Source: Escarpia spicata (Eukaryota; Annelida; Polychaeta; Sabellida; Siboglinidae). From it: a stretch of DNA of 64,000 bases. The notes under the pieces were generated by a model. The model was not told the origin of the DNA and ran no database searches. It was given only the letters and a program-made list of their open reading frames with translations. The DNA lies in NCBI GenBank assembly GCA_963995525.1, contig OZ023209.1, positions 68,231,347 through 68,295,346 of the forward strand. Reading direction: 5' to 3'. Positions 1 through 12,104 of the stretch are shown here, piece by piece (positions within the stretch are counted from its first letter, which is position 1; each line of letters starts with the position of its first letter). Position numbers and translations under genes: made by a program.

Positions 1-177
1 CTCGACTTAGACTATTTTTTGTAAGATCACATAATTTTATATTTTCATTGTTATAGGCTTGTTCTATTTTCATAGTATATTTTACACTGGGGTATTTTTT
101 CCGTATTTTTGTGCATGGGTGTAGTAAATGATTGCCAGTTTACTGCATCAGAATACTCTCAAAGTCAGGACTTGTTT

Positions 178-658
178 GTATGTCAATGTTTGTTTGTTGT
201 AGGTCGGTGTTTGTATGTTGTAGGTCGGTGTTTGTGTGTTATAGGTCAGTGTGTTTGTTGTAGGTCAATGTTTGTATATTGTAGTTCGGTATTTGGGTGT
301 CGTAGGTTGGCGTTTGTGTGTTGTAGGTTGGTAGTTGTGTGTTGTATGTCAATGTTTGTATTTTGTAAGTCGGTGTTTGTGTATTGTTGTTCAGTGTTTA
401 GGACTGTCTATGTGTTGCAGGTCGGTGTTTATGTGTTGTACGTAGGTGTTTTTCTTTTGTAGGACAGCGTTTTTATGTTGTAGTTTGGAGTTTGTGTGTT
501 GTAGGTCAGTGATTGTGTGCTGTAGGTGGGTGGTTGTGTATTGAAGGTCACCGATTGTGTGTTTAAAGTGGGTTTTTGCATGTTGTAGATCTCTGTTTGT
601 GTGTTGTAGGTCAGTGTTTGTGTGTTGTAGGTCAGGGCTTGTACGTAGGAGGGCAGTG
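178..658. repeat. Degenerate 21-bp GT-rich minisatellite
   Basis: About 22 diverged copies of a 21-bp unit close to ttgtaggtcggtgtttgtgtg. Because 21 is a multiple of three, the frame at 109-462 reads as a 7-residue repeat (VVGRCLY-like). I regard that frame as a repeat artefact. Confidence 0.8.
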
Positions 659-680
659 TTTTCGTGATCGCGGTACTACT

Positions 681-850
681 AATAGCACTTACGTCACATT
701 AGCAAAACGCGACGAGGTGTACTTACAATGTACCATATTACAATGTACGTCGCGGACAAGTCGAGCACGCGGGATTATTAGTTCCACCGACGTCACATTA
801 ACAAAACGATGCGTAGTTACAGTCATATTGTACGTCGTGGACAAGTTCAG
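681..850 (+). repeat. Diverged tandem duplication of about 85-99 bp
   Basis: The segment at 681-760 recurs at 780-845. Shared blocks are acgtcacatta..caaaacg (691 and 790) and tgtacgtcg.ggacaag (744 and 829). The offset changes because copy one carries an extra repeat of a caatgtacc-like piece. Confidence 0.7.
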
Positions 851-939
851 ACTTGTATACCTTCACCGATCAAATTTGCTCTGATCGATTCAACATCCCT
901 TCTGATGTAACTGTTCGATAACCGGATCGCGTCTATTCC

Positions 940-1250
940 AAATACCTGTTAGTTGAACGAATTACTACCAGTTTGACCGAATGTCCACGCGTACCTATTT
1001 AGTAATGTAATTCAAACTATATACACGCGCGCAAGTTCCAAATGCTTTCTAGTTTGACCGAATTGCTACTAGTTTGACCGAATTACCACGCTTCCTTATT
1101 TAATTACATCATTTAACTATGTATTACATAAATTGGGGCTATATACACGCGCGCAAGTTCCGAATAACTGCTAGTTTGACCGAATTGCTACAAGTTTGAC
1201 CAAATTACTACGGGTACCTACGCAGATAGCCACCAGTTTGACTGATTTAC
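940..1250 (+). repeat. Imperfect 122-bp tandem repeat with an agtttgaccgaatt module
   Basis: The block atacacgcgcgcaagttcc occurs at 1021 and 1143, each followed by one or two copies of agtttgaccgaatt. The region is a short, decayed array. No coding signal was seen. Confidence 0.7.
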
Positions 1251-1677
1251 CAGAGAAGTTACTATTTTATAATCTCTGTAACCTATACGTACGTTCTAGA
1301 AATATAAGTAATAACTTAGGCCAATAAATATTCCACCTTTCGTATAAAACCCATCAAATAGACACAATCTTGTTTAATTAATAATCCTTCATTAATGACA
1401 GCTTATGCGTGGTAACACAATATTTTAGATTGGCCTTCGTTTGACTAAGTCACGGTTATACGTCGTGATTACAATGCAATACATTCTCGTTACATTATAG
1501 GTTCTATACAAATTCAGACTTGCACAGCGAATACCGGTTCAAACCAGGTTGATAGACACATCGTTTACCAACGTGATTGGCGACCAAACGAAGTAAGTGC
1601 AGCTGTCTTGTGCAAAGACTATAGCATTCATGTATGTTAAAAGATAGGGAGAACATGATTTTGTTATTGAGTGAAAG

Positions 1678-1780
1678 TGTACGGTAAGCGGAAATAGACT
1701 GAAAAGGCATCGTGAACATGTACGGTAAACAGAAGTAGGGTTAACAAGACATTGTGATCCTGTACGGTAAACGGAATTTT
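1678..1780 (+). repeat. Three-copy 41-42 bp repeat
   Basis: tgtacggtaa(a/g)cgga starts at 1678, 1719 and 1761, with similar spacer sequence between the copies. Confidence 0.7.
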
Positions 1781-1789
1781 GTTTAATAA

Positions 1790-4780
1790 ATATGTCCCAG
1801 TGTCATGTGTGACAGCTTCAAATGTTGTTCTGTATATTTTGTTATTGTAACTTAAAAATGCTTAAAAACACTGAAACGGAGTGAAAAAATTTGCAAATGC
1901 TACAATGAAATTGTCCATGTCAAAAGATAGGAATTACTGGAAAAAACCTCCTCCGAAAAATAGCAAATTAAGGTTGAAGCGCCCGAACCAACTAGAGCAA
2001 CCGGAACTACTTTACAATCTTTTAACATGGGATCTCCGGAACTACTTTTGCTTTTCCTCTGGCTCTGGCGCTGGAATAACTTGATTTCCACCTATAGTGC
2101 TACTCACACTGGACAGTTGTATTTGCCCAGGATCTCGGACAAGATACTATAGCCATGCAACATACTGCGTGACAGATTACCCAGTGCCGATGGGGTGCAC
2201 ACTGGCTTCCAGGTCAGTCAGTTAGCCTGACTGATTAGAAACCAGTGTAGAAGGCTCGACATTCTAGTGTGATGACGCCTGACTAGCTCTGCAGTTGGTG
2301 ATGGAACGGTGGGTGTCAGGGTCTGGCAGATATGACAAGAGTCTTCAGGCAGCAACTCTCGATGCTGTGAGACAGGCTCAGTGTCTAGCATTGTTCGGTG
2401 AATTACATCTGTTTGCATATCGATGACATCACTGTACGTGTTCGCTCTCTTCGATGGTACTGCATATAAGTTTCGTGAATGTTTGCTACACATCCGTTTG
2501 TATCCATACAGCAGACAAAGTGACATTTAACATGGCTCGATCTGACTAGTATGATATTCTATATATGTGACGACACATTTATCCAAAGTCAATAATACAT
2601 AGTATTTGTCTTCAATTCAACTATAACTTTTAGCAGTGTCCATTAACAAATATAATAATTATCAAGCATTATCCAGTTGCAGAGGTAGAGTTTCATTGTC
2701 TGTGTGTTGTTGATAATCAATGGCAGCGAGCTGGGTTCTTCCAACATACACCGAGCACTTGATATGTACAACACAAATTTATGATGAAGTAATGGTATTG
2801 AAAGAGTTTTTACTTGTTTAAACAACAATCTGTTGATATACTGACTGCAGCAGTTTAATTCTTTAAATTATGTATGCATTATGAGAACTGTTATATATTT
2901 GTCATGCCACACATCATTTATCTACATTACACTTTTTTATAATTGGTATATATTTTCACAAATAATTTACATTACATTTTAATTTCGCTTCACGATAATA
3001 CACCTGTACATGTTGTACTAATTATGTTGTAAAAAATATTCATAATAACAGTAACTGTTTTTTATATAAGAACCTGACATTTTTCAGCCTCTTTGTAAAT
3101 AATGTTTTCTATTAATGCTTTCCATTTTATGTGCATGTAATGTCTATGTGATATTAAAACTTATTACATTATACATATCAAATGGCGACTTGTACCTGTA
3201 GTTGTATTGTGCTTTCCATTACTTTGTAGTCAATCATATGACTCTTATGATGGCATCATAAGAGTATCAATAAAATTAATGGTTTTTTATTAGACATTGT
3301 CTTTACTTTAATTCACATATATTTCTAACAATAATGTGCAATTTAACGAGGACACCCATTACTTCGAAATCCTTATGATTATAAACAAACTATCACATAC
3401 TTGTCCATTGCTTGTATTTATTTTTCTGATAAAAGGTTTGGTGACAGAGTAATGTGTACCACAACACTCGATTACCTGAAGGTGAATGGTTTTGCCGCTT
3501 ACATCTGCATGTGGTGATGGCGCACTTCGAGTTCTGAAAGTATAGTACATGTATTAATAGTCAGCACTGATTGTTTCTAACAATAATCATTTTAATGTAC
3601 TTTCAAAAATTGCATTGCAATGAACGATCACCTGCCAAATACAACCAATGCCTACATAAAACAGTCACATGTTGTCTAAATATGTTATTGGCATTAATTT
3701 TCACTTTATTGAGGGGCTCTGGCTTTCTGAAAATAAAAACGCAATGAGGGGGACAATAAAAAAACCTGGTGAAGCTATTTGAATATTCGTTTCTTTGTAC
3801 ATAATTATATAACAAGACTACATATAATTACAATTCAAACTAAACTTTGAAATATCCAATAATATTATTTTTTTATTTAAAAGTAATAGGTTTGGTAAAT
3901 AACCATTATATTGCTTACTAAAGCTTACTAAATTATGTATATTGTTTTTTTCAATATATTACTATTATTTTAATAATTACAATCGTCTCGGGTCTGTTAC
4001 AATAAATTTACATGATTACTATTACCCTACGCTTAGTTATACCATTAACCCACTTCCATATACGACACAGACATATAGTCCTAGGTATAGGCCACAGGCA
4101 CAGCGTCGTACTGCTGCATGATACTATAGTAAATAAAACAGGGCCCAGCAAGGCCGCACATGCCGCAATTATATTATATCACCATTGGCTATTACTAAAA
4201 CGTAAAATAATCAAGTCAATTTACTACAAATAACATTAATTAATGTGTGTACTCCTACTTATACGCCTATATATACGTGATTACAGCAGAATAATTCGAA
4301 ATTACTTAGCTGTCTGGAAGAATCTGGCTTTGCGAAAGCAACATCTGTTAATTTTGGTGACTGAGTCTGTCTCCAACCTCACGGTTACAGTCCACTGGCA
4401 CTGTCTCCAACTCTTTTTGTTTACTTTATTTCGTTCCATAGTCTTTCACAAATAAAAATACACTTTTGTGCGCCGATACTGTCTTTGTCTGTCTAATTTA
4501 ACCCTTTTTGCCGAGTCGGTGGCATATGTTTGGGGAAGTCCCCTCGTTGTATAAAATCAGTATTGCAATAACATCAACAGCGTCAAATGGTGGGGTCAAA
4601 GGTCGACGTCGCCCAAAATTCGCGATCGCAATTGTAATCCACGTAAATATCCTGTTCCAAACTGACTCGAGTATATTCATTCAGATCCAGATTGAGTGTC
4701 AGACGGTTTATTACCAAGTAACATTTAAAATGTACGAGGAATTCTTGGCCTTGTGGCGTCAACATGCATACATGCTTGTC
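1790..4780. other. AT-rich region without a recognised gene
   Basis: Nearly 3 kb of unique, AT-rich sequence. An open frame of 102 codons on the minus strand (2526-2218) has mixed codon use and a CHIC motif but matches nothing I know. A perfect 12-bp palindrome lies at 3241-3265 and a candidate exon at 3632-3726 (listed separately). A run of 16 C lies at 4787-4802. No promoter or complete gene could be supported. Confidence 0.4.
3632..3726 (-). CDS. Candidate orphan exon with strong splice signals
   Basis: On the minus strand a long polypyrimidine stretch (ccccctcattgcg then tttttattttcag) precedes a 95-nt open segment ending in GGCAG|gtgatc. The open phase encodes KPEPLNKVKINANNIFRQHV and then TVLCRHWLYLA. 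A second short segment, 3533-3476 with cag and CAG|gtaatc borders, follows. Joined in phase it soon hits TAA, which could be a true terminus or could mean the pair is not an exon pair. No family was recognised. Confidence 0.25.
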
Positions 4781-4786
4781 TCCCCG

Positions 4787-4802
4787 CCCCCCCCCCCCCC
4801 CC
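4787..4802 (+). repeat. Poly-C run (16)
   Basis: A homopolymer of sixteen C after a single G at 4786. Assembly length is uncertain at such runs. Confidence 0.9.
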
Positions 4803-4974
4803 ATCATGCACAGGCAAAATATACAATCAGAAACGTTATGAAACTATGCTAAAAGTAGTATAAATTTAAACCAAGGCCAACTGCCTAAACATTTTAAGGC
4901 AGTCGTACATCTAATGACAACAACTGAACTTGGTAGCATAATAGTAATACCGTCTGAACATTCCCTAAAAAGTT

Positions 4975-5300
4975 AAAAAGTATACATGTAGTTAAATAAA
5001 TAATAAATAAATGAACATATAAATTAGCTGACGATATAAAAAACTAAGCTGACAGTTAAGAAGTATGTACACACATGTAGTTAAATAATAAATAAATAAA
5101 ACATAATAATAATAATAAATAAATAATTTAGCATGGCGACATAAAATCTAAACAGACTGAAAACAGTATCATGGTATTTCGCGGTTCAAGTGACTCGCAG
5201 CCTGCGGATAAAACTGTTTTAAGTATACTGGTCATTGTCTTAATACTTCTATTGCGCTTGCCAGAGGGAAGAAGTTCAAAGAGATGGCCTTAGGCCTAAC
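4975..5300 (-). mobile_element. 3' end of a decayed Rex1/Babar-like LINE
   Basis: Read on the minus strand, 5290-5170 gives LFELLPSGKRNRSIKTMTS, like the C-terminal LxPSGRRYRxIKxRTxR motif of Rex1/Babar-type non-LTR elements. It is followed downstream (5130-4985) by TTA/TTTA-rich tail sequence. There is no open frame. The clade is inferred from one motif. Confidence 0.4.
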
Positions 5301-6220
5301 CGAATTTAATTTGATAGTTTGTCTGTTAATTTCACTAAAACGAGTAAAACATATGCAAAAGTGAACTAGTATATCACAGTTAATACTTGGTACGTTTTGG
5401 TATTTTAACGAAACAGGTCGTTTTGTATTTCTTGACTAACACGCGTAAACATAAACAATGGGGATAATCAATACCATACTTCAGAATTACACCATCCTAA
5501 TACACAGGACGATACTAAATAGAAGATATAGTGGAATCACAGTCAATTACTGGACCTTTTTCTGAGGACAACACGTTTCACATTCAGAAACACTGCAAAC
5601 CAACAGAAATTTAGCGCTACCGTGGATAGCTCAGATTCTTCTAACGTCGCTAACCTGTTCATCTCGAGCAAGAGGCCATTGCTCCAGCCACTAATAACGG
5701 CAAACCTAGTATGTAGAAATGTTTTGTAGATATCATCTTAGAAGACAGGGGTGACACATCACCTCACCGTTATCTAAACAGAGTGGTCTAGACCAGTAGC
5801 AACAAATTCACACACAAAGAAAATCCAGAAGGAATGTGCTATTTTTGACAATTTACCGAGAAAAGAATCAGCGGAGGTGAAACAAAAACAATATTTTGGA
5901 AGAACAGAAGATGGTAGTGATCCGTACCTTGATAGACAGAAACACTTGAGGCTGACGAGGAAGATCAACGGAAAGAAAGAGAACGTGTGTATTTGACAGT
6001 TTCTCTATGCTGAGAGCACGCGGACGATGTGCTGGACTACCTGACATATCACTGTGCTCCTCCAACTACGTCGATTGGGCCACCTGTGACTAAGTGGGCA
6101 TATATACAATGATCTGCTCATACATGAGACCATCTGTAACTAGGTCGGCTCCACCGACTGACACGTCGATGTGCGCGCAATCACAATAATTTTATGACTG
6201 CATGGTTGTTGTTGTGCTAC
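5301..6220. other. Unrecognised unique sequence
   Basis: No repeat, splice pair or protein similarity could be supported. Overlapping short frames on both strands near 5774-6065 look random. Confidence 0.3.
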
Positions 6221-6221
6221 G

Positions 6222-7207
6222 GCCCATATCATGAACAGCCTGATGACCTGCCACCAGTCCGTACTATCCACACCATCTCATGAACAGCCTGATGACCTGC
6301 CACCAGTCCGTACTATCCACACCATCTCATGAACAGCCTGATGACCTGCCACCAGTCCGTACTATCCACACCATCTCATGAACAGCCTGATGAACTGCCA
6401 CCAGTCCGTACTATCCACACCATCTCATGAACAGCCTGATGACCTGCCACCAGTCCGTACTATCCACACCATCTCATGAACAGCCTGATGACCTGCCACC
6501 AGTCCGTACTATCCACACCATCTCATGAACAGCCTGATGACCTGCCACCAGTCCGTACTATCCACACCATCTCATGAACAGCCTGATGACCTGCCACCAG
6601 TCCGTACTATCCACACCATCTCATGAACAGCCTGATGACCTGCCACCAGTCCGTACTATCCACAGCATCTCATGAACAGCCTGATGACCTGCCACCAGTC
6701 CGTACTATCCACACCATCTCATGAACAGCCTGATGACCTGCCACCAGTCCGTACTATCCACACCATCTCATGAACAGCCTGATGACCTGCCACCAGTCCG
6801 TACTATCCACACCATCTCATGAACAGCCTGATGAACTGCCACCAGTCCGTACTATCCACAGCATCTCATGAACAGCCTGATGACCTGCCACCAGTCCGTA
6901 CTATCCACACCATCTCATGAACAGCCTGATGACCTGCCACCAGTCCGTACTATCCACACCATCTCATGAACAGCCTGATGAACTGCCACCAGTCCGTACT
7001 ATCCACACCATCTCATGAACAGCCTGATGAACTGCCACCAGTCCGTACTATCCACACCATCTCATGAACAGCCTGATGAACTGCCACCAGTCCGTACTAT
7101 CCACACCATCTCATGAACAGCCTGATGACCTGCCACCAGTCCGTACTATCCACACCATCTCATGAACAGCCTGATGACCTGCCACCAGTCCGTACTATCC
7201 ACACCAT
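6222..7207 (+). repeat. 49-bp minisatellite, about 20 copies
   Basis: The unit begins catctcatgaacagcctgat and continues gacctgccaccagtccgtac then tatccacac (49 bp). Copies are nearly identical. Variants are gaactgcc for gacctgcc (five or so copies) and cacagcatc for cacaccatc (two copies), which indicates recent homogenisation. 49 is not a multiple of three, and no long frame survives. Confidence 0.97.
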
Positions 7208-8081
7208 CCTGCACGCAACTCAGCGTTGTGTTATTGCTTAATTTACACGCGTAGAAAAAAGGTTTGTGATACCATTTTAGTACTACGTGGCGTGTGCACA
7301 AATGAACGACACTATTAATTCCATTAGCCTCCAGCTGGCTGTGTGAAGTCTAAATGTCACGGCATAGTGCTATCGTTTAGAAGATTATCTGCATTATTAA
7401 AATCGTTTTGACACTCTCTATGGGACAGTCTCCCCTCACTTATTCCCGTCTGTAATCAATGTGTGATCAATGTTTTGGTTATTTTGGTATGTCTGTGTCA
7501 CCAAGGCTGTTATATCGGTTGTGAGAACATTTCAATAAGTGGTCTTGGAAGAAGGAATGACTGTAGTTAGGATGGTCGCATTTCATGCAGTGCCAGGAAC
7601 AGGAACTGTTACAGAGGAGATTATATTGATCTAGACTTATGTCACAACATTTAATGTGTACCCATTGGTTGCACCGGTCGCTGATGCTGATTACGTCAGT
7701 GCCAGCCAGCAGTATCCCCTGGATATTCTTTTTGCGAAACTCTGAATTTAAGCTCAGCGTATGAAACCGCTCATTAGATCAGTAGATCTAGGCAGGTCAG
7801 GTGGCCATAATAAAGCAAATTTCAACCAACCGTGGCTCGTGTTACATGCATTGTTTAGGAAGTAGAAGCAATTATTCGAATACACAATACCGCTCAGTTG
7901 CTCGTGCTAAATGGGCGAACGGGTCATTATATATTGGGATTCTTAGAAACTGTTTATCAGTCTTCAAATTTGGGCGGGTATTTGCGCTGTTCTCACGGGT
8001 GATGCAGTCAATTACGCGTTTGACTCAGCTAACTTCCGCACTTCGCGTAGGCGATCAGCCAGTGCTAGTTTTGCATGACAA
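7208..8081. other. Unrecognised unique sequence
   Basis: A frame of 94 codons (7801-8085, +) has no recognisable similarity and no clear codon bias. Nothing else could be supported here. Confidence 0.3.
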
Positions 8082-8084
8082 TTA

Positions 8085-8890
8085 ATTAATTAACCTGTCC
8101 AATAGTTTGAGTGTTGCATATTCAGTTGAATGGTTAGGTCTAAAACCATATTGATTATCAAAAAGTAGAGTCAATAAAATAAAATTAGAGTCAATAAAAT
8201 AATTAGATATCTGATTATGGAATTTTTTCTCGAAGATTTTTGAAATACCTGGATGGAGAGAGATGGGCCTATAATATTTCAAATAGTGTTCGGTCATTAT
8301 GTTTGAAAATTTGAAATATTTTTGCAATTTTAATTTTATTAGGAAATATGCCAGTATTTATAACTTGATTAACTACTAAGGTTAAATATTTAATTATTGC
8401 TGGTTCAATTATTGTTAACAATTGGCATGAAATATCGCCAAATCCAATCAGATCATTTATTGTTTTGCTTACAAATTCTTCATTAACTTTCTTTAGATTG
8501 AAAACAGATGTAACTTTTGATTTTAAATAGTAGTCACAGTCCTTGTTTCCTGCATAGTGAATATTTTCTGCAATAGTTTGACCTATTTGGTAAAATAGTT
8601 ATGTTTACATATAAATATAATATAAAAAGATATGTTTGCAATGTCTGATTTATATGTTGTAATCGTACCATTTTCTTAAAATATTGATGAAAAGTCATCT
8701 TTCCTTTATTTGTTGAAGTAATTTCATTTAAAGTTTTCCAAGTATTTCTTATGTAATTTTGAATTCGATAAATCATGATTAAAAATAGATTTGCATTGCT
8801 GAATAAATATTTTTTTAATGAGGTGTTGTACGTTTTGAGGTTACTTTTAATGTTCTCATAATCTGGTGAATTAGGGTCAGACATTTAATT
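8085..8890 (-). mobile_element. Non-LTR reverse transcriptase fragment, 3'-truncated
   Basis: On the minus strand the order is a linker between endonuclease and RT (8884-8534; YENIKSNLKTYN, IRNTWKTLNEI), then RT motifs 1-3 (8530-8085; GFGDISCQLL, TGIFPNKIKIAKIF, YRPISLHPGISKIFEK, NQYGFRPNHSTEYATLKLLD). Stops and frameshifts interrupt it. The copy ends abruptly after the GFRPNHSTE motif, so the catalytic FADD and the 3' end are missing. That is unusual, since LINE copies are normally 5'-truncated. Clade: Jockey/CR1 group; not resolved further. Confidence 0.8.
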
Positions 8891-9850
8891 GTTTATACAA
8901 TGTGTCCCGATATCTAATGAGTTTGAGTAAACCTGAGTGATCAAAGGTGTTTTTTTATGTTTGTATTTATTAAATTTATTATTTATTTATTTAAGCATAT
9001 TACGCTAAATTAAAACAAATACTGTGGTATACTTCATGTAAGTATGTGATGAAATGAGATACACATTAAACTACATTAACAATGTAGATAATATTATAAT
9101 AAAACAAATCCAAGAAAAACAACATTACTCGTTGCACTTTGGATCACGGCCATAAGGGATTATCCAGGGAGATAACTAAATAATATTATATATATGTATA
9201 CCCAACAAGCAAATCAGCAATACACTAACACAGCCTTGATGTACACGAACAATATTTACAAGTGAGAGTGACATAATTAAATGTCATATGGAAAGAGGAT
9301 TAAAAAAAATAGATTGTTATCCAAGATGTATAAAAATACAATTTGCATTTTGTCCATCTATGCATTGCAAGTGAAGAGAAATAAATCAATAAAGAAATCA
9401 TAATTAAAAACAAATATTATTATTATTGCCACAAACCTACGAGCAATATCTACCTGTGTTAGTAGCGTCTGTGGTCACATATGCCTAAATACAAGAACCT
9501 GAATATACTATTATTGTCTAAATTCGGATGGTTGGCGCAGTGCCACTCGGCAAATGTTCAGCCAACATAGCAGGTGTAGGCGTTGCTTACGTAATCAGAC
9601 CGAGACCTAGACGCAGTGTCACAAACAGGGGTGTCACTCCAGCTCAGTGCCGGTTTCTAGCCGTTTGAAGCATTCGTTCTGTTTTTATTTGATCGGTTAC
9701 CCCGTCATGTCAGTGTCTTTGTACAATAGGTTACCATTGTATGTCCAACAGTATGAAATGTGTCCATCTTTTTTAAGTTTCCTGAATTCATATATCAGTT
9801 GGGAACGGTACCTGGTTATGTCTTCGTTGATGTAAACTTGATCTCTAGCC
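8891..9850. other. AT-rich sequence, no gene seen
   Basis: Long A/T-rich stretches with TATTTATT runs near 8970-9000. It may include remnants upstream of the LINE relic, but no coding match could be read. Confidence 0.3.
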
Positions 9851-9857
9851 ACTTTTT

Positions 9858-10172
9858 GGCGCCTTGGTACAGTGGCTAGAGCTTCGCAATCTCAACCGAG
9901 AGAACCCGGGTTCGAATACAGGTTGTGTACAGGTGTCGAACCTTGGGCAAGTTCGTTCACTATACGTTGCTCCAGTTCAGCTGAATGAATAAACAGTTGT
10001 GGATATTTGTGTGCGAATAGTCTTCGCGCATTAATTGTAGGGTGGCTGGATGCTTCCCAGAGACGTCGAGGTGGTGTTCGATTGAACAAGTCTGCCACGG
10101 AATAAAATGTAAAGCGCTTTAAGCAGTCATGAGGACTGGATACTGCGCTATATATAAGAACTTACCATTACT
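9858..10172 (+). mobile_element. tRNA-derived SINE, copy 1 (CORE-like body)
   Basis: The head has an A box (tggtacagtggctagag) and a decayed B box (gggttcgaata). The body contains tcgaaccttgggcaagttcg and the tail gcgctatatataagaac. It is homologous along its length to the copy at 63363-63640. The piece accttgggcaagt equals part of the conserved core of MIR-like CORE-SINEs. This copy has an extra 50-bp segment (about 10098-10150) missing from copy 2. The tail resembles the 3' hairpins of L2-type LINEs here, suggesting mobilisation by such a LINE. Confidence 0.85.
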
Positions 10173-10189
10173 TTACCGTTGGCACTGAG

Positions 10190-10530
10190 TCTGCTTTGCG
10201 CACTTTGCGATTCACTCGTGATTTGTAGACGGAGTCACTGCGCCTATATGTGTTGAATCTGACGATTACTGAGCGTGGCCGTCCCTCGGTGGTACGTTTT
10301 CCTATTCTGTGTGCGGTTTAGATCTCATATGCCTGCCTCGGAAATTCCCTGAAACCGGAGGTTTACCCTTGTGGTGTCATTTTCTGTTTCTAGAGATGCA
10401 ATTCTTGTTTCGAGTTGTTTGATTTTTTGTTCTTTTCCTGAACAAGTTCTTTCAGCTGTTAAGTTTTTCCTCTTAGTGATTAGAGTTTGTTTGTAATTTC
10501 TTGACGGAATGGTACCCGTTTTAACTTAAA
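10190..10530 (-). mobile_element. LINE ORF1 protein relic (coiled coil plus RRM-like domain)
   Basis: On the minus strand one frame gives a coiled coil, KEQKIKQLETRIASLE, followed by NLRFQGISEAG. A second frame gives AHRIGKRTTEGRPRSVIVRF and YRRSDSVYKSR. These match, in order, the coiled coil, the (N)LRxxGIPE turn and the AHRxGxxxxxRPRxVIVxF strand of LINE ORF1 (Transposase_22-type) RNA-binding proteins. The segment between is deleted and the frame is broken. Confidence 0.7.
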
Positions 10531-10559
10531 ATTAAAAATTAAATCAGTTTACGTTTATC

Positions 10560-12100
10560 TAAGTCCATATCTTGAGATGATTTGTGACACTGTTACCTTA
10601 ATAGCACGTAAGGGTCTTACTTTGCCACACCCAAGAGAGTCGCGTCAGTCCTTATTCCCGAGTCACAGGTAGTACAGTCTTTGTGTTCTGAGATACATCT
10701 CCACTTAGTAGCGTCGACAGCAGTGATGCCAGTTATCTACTAGTGCATGGTCCGAGGTCGGCGGCGCTTTCGTGTACCTCGTATAGTTGATCACGATAGG
10801 CGTAGGATTACAAATGCTCTCTTGTAGTGATACATATATACAAACCAGCGATTGTGACAACCACGAACATTCGCTGCACTTTCACGAAGACACCAGTGCA
10901 CGGTCAGAACCCAAAACTCGAGTAATTTAGCGCTGAACACGGAACACCGTTGTGCGTTCGCATGTGCTACGCAATGATTATAATTTCCGGCGCCGCGCAA
11001 CAAGTCTGCATGCATCGACCTACTCATTATAGAGATCTTGTTGGATGCTCTTTACCGATGTTTTGTGTGTAGAGCGGCGTACTTAAATTGGACACCTGGG
11101 TCAATGAAATATCAATGTCCGCCCTTTGACGCTTTCTTGGAAATAATGCAGATAGTAGGCTACAAACAGAGGTACATAGGTTCACAACATGATATTTCGG
11201 GCAATATTTGAGATTCTGTGTTTCCCAGCAACTGCTAAATATTGCAGTTTGCGTTATATCCAGATAAGGCCTACGGGTGAATTCAGTCGTTATTGGTTAA
11301 TTTCGGTGACATTTTAAAAATGCAAACACACCAGTGCGTGCTGCGTTCTTAAATAAACGCAAAGCGAACAACACGTTCCCATATGCATACATTCTATGTG
11401 TTAAACACTTCGACAGAAGAACACAACATTTAACTATATGCGTTATTTACTAATCTCAACGTCCATTATTTGTTATATCCGCCTACAACTCCAAAAGCCA
11501 GGAGTGCTTTATTTACATTTTATTTGCCAATAGGTCTGATGGTGGTTTTTGGGGTAGAAATAACCGTGGAATTCGAGTGTCCATTTCTGACAAAATTCGA
11601 CTTGGAAGTTTTCTTGGAATTTGGAACTGGAGCATCCTTAAATCACACCTTGATGTTTCGCGTCGAGTCGTATTCAACAGTTTCAATATTAGACTAAAAA
11701 GAGTGCGTAGCCACCACCGATACATATAAATTAGGTGTCAAATAAAAGCCTGATATATGCTGGTTCTGGAGGAATGTTTGAATTAGTTCTATCTACATAA
11801 TATTTTGGCCTACGAATCTGTATGTAAACATACCCAAATTGCGCTTGAGAGGACGTTCGAAAAAGACAACTGAATTATTTTCCGTTTATGTGGCAAGACC
11901 AAGGAAGAAACTACTAGTCCAAATGACATAACATTAAAGATTAGCATTATTCCACAGTTGGAACCAATTTCATTGTGGTCTTACATCATGGAGACGAGAA
12001 ATTGTGTTTTATCTGAACGGGTAATAACCGCGAAAAACGTTGACACACGGTTCATCCACTAATTTGACTGCCTACATATCGAAACATAAATTGCCAAGTT
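10560..12100. other. Unrecognised unique sequence
   Basis: Two overlapping frames (11027-10791 minus; 11470-11725 both strands) have no recognisable similarity. No repeat or RNA gene was seen. Confidence 0.3.
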
Positions 12101-12104
12101 ATCA

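Noticed and set aside
6222..7207. CRISPR-like regular repeats
   Set aside because: Repeats are contiguous 49-bp units with no unique spacers, in animal DNA.
9858..9930. Functional tRNA gene from the A and B boxes
   Set aside because: The B box is decayed, no cloverleaf closes, and the sequence continues as a SINE body shared with 63363-63640.
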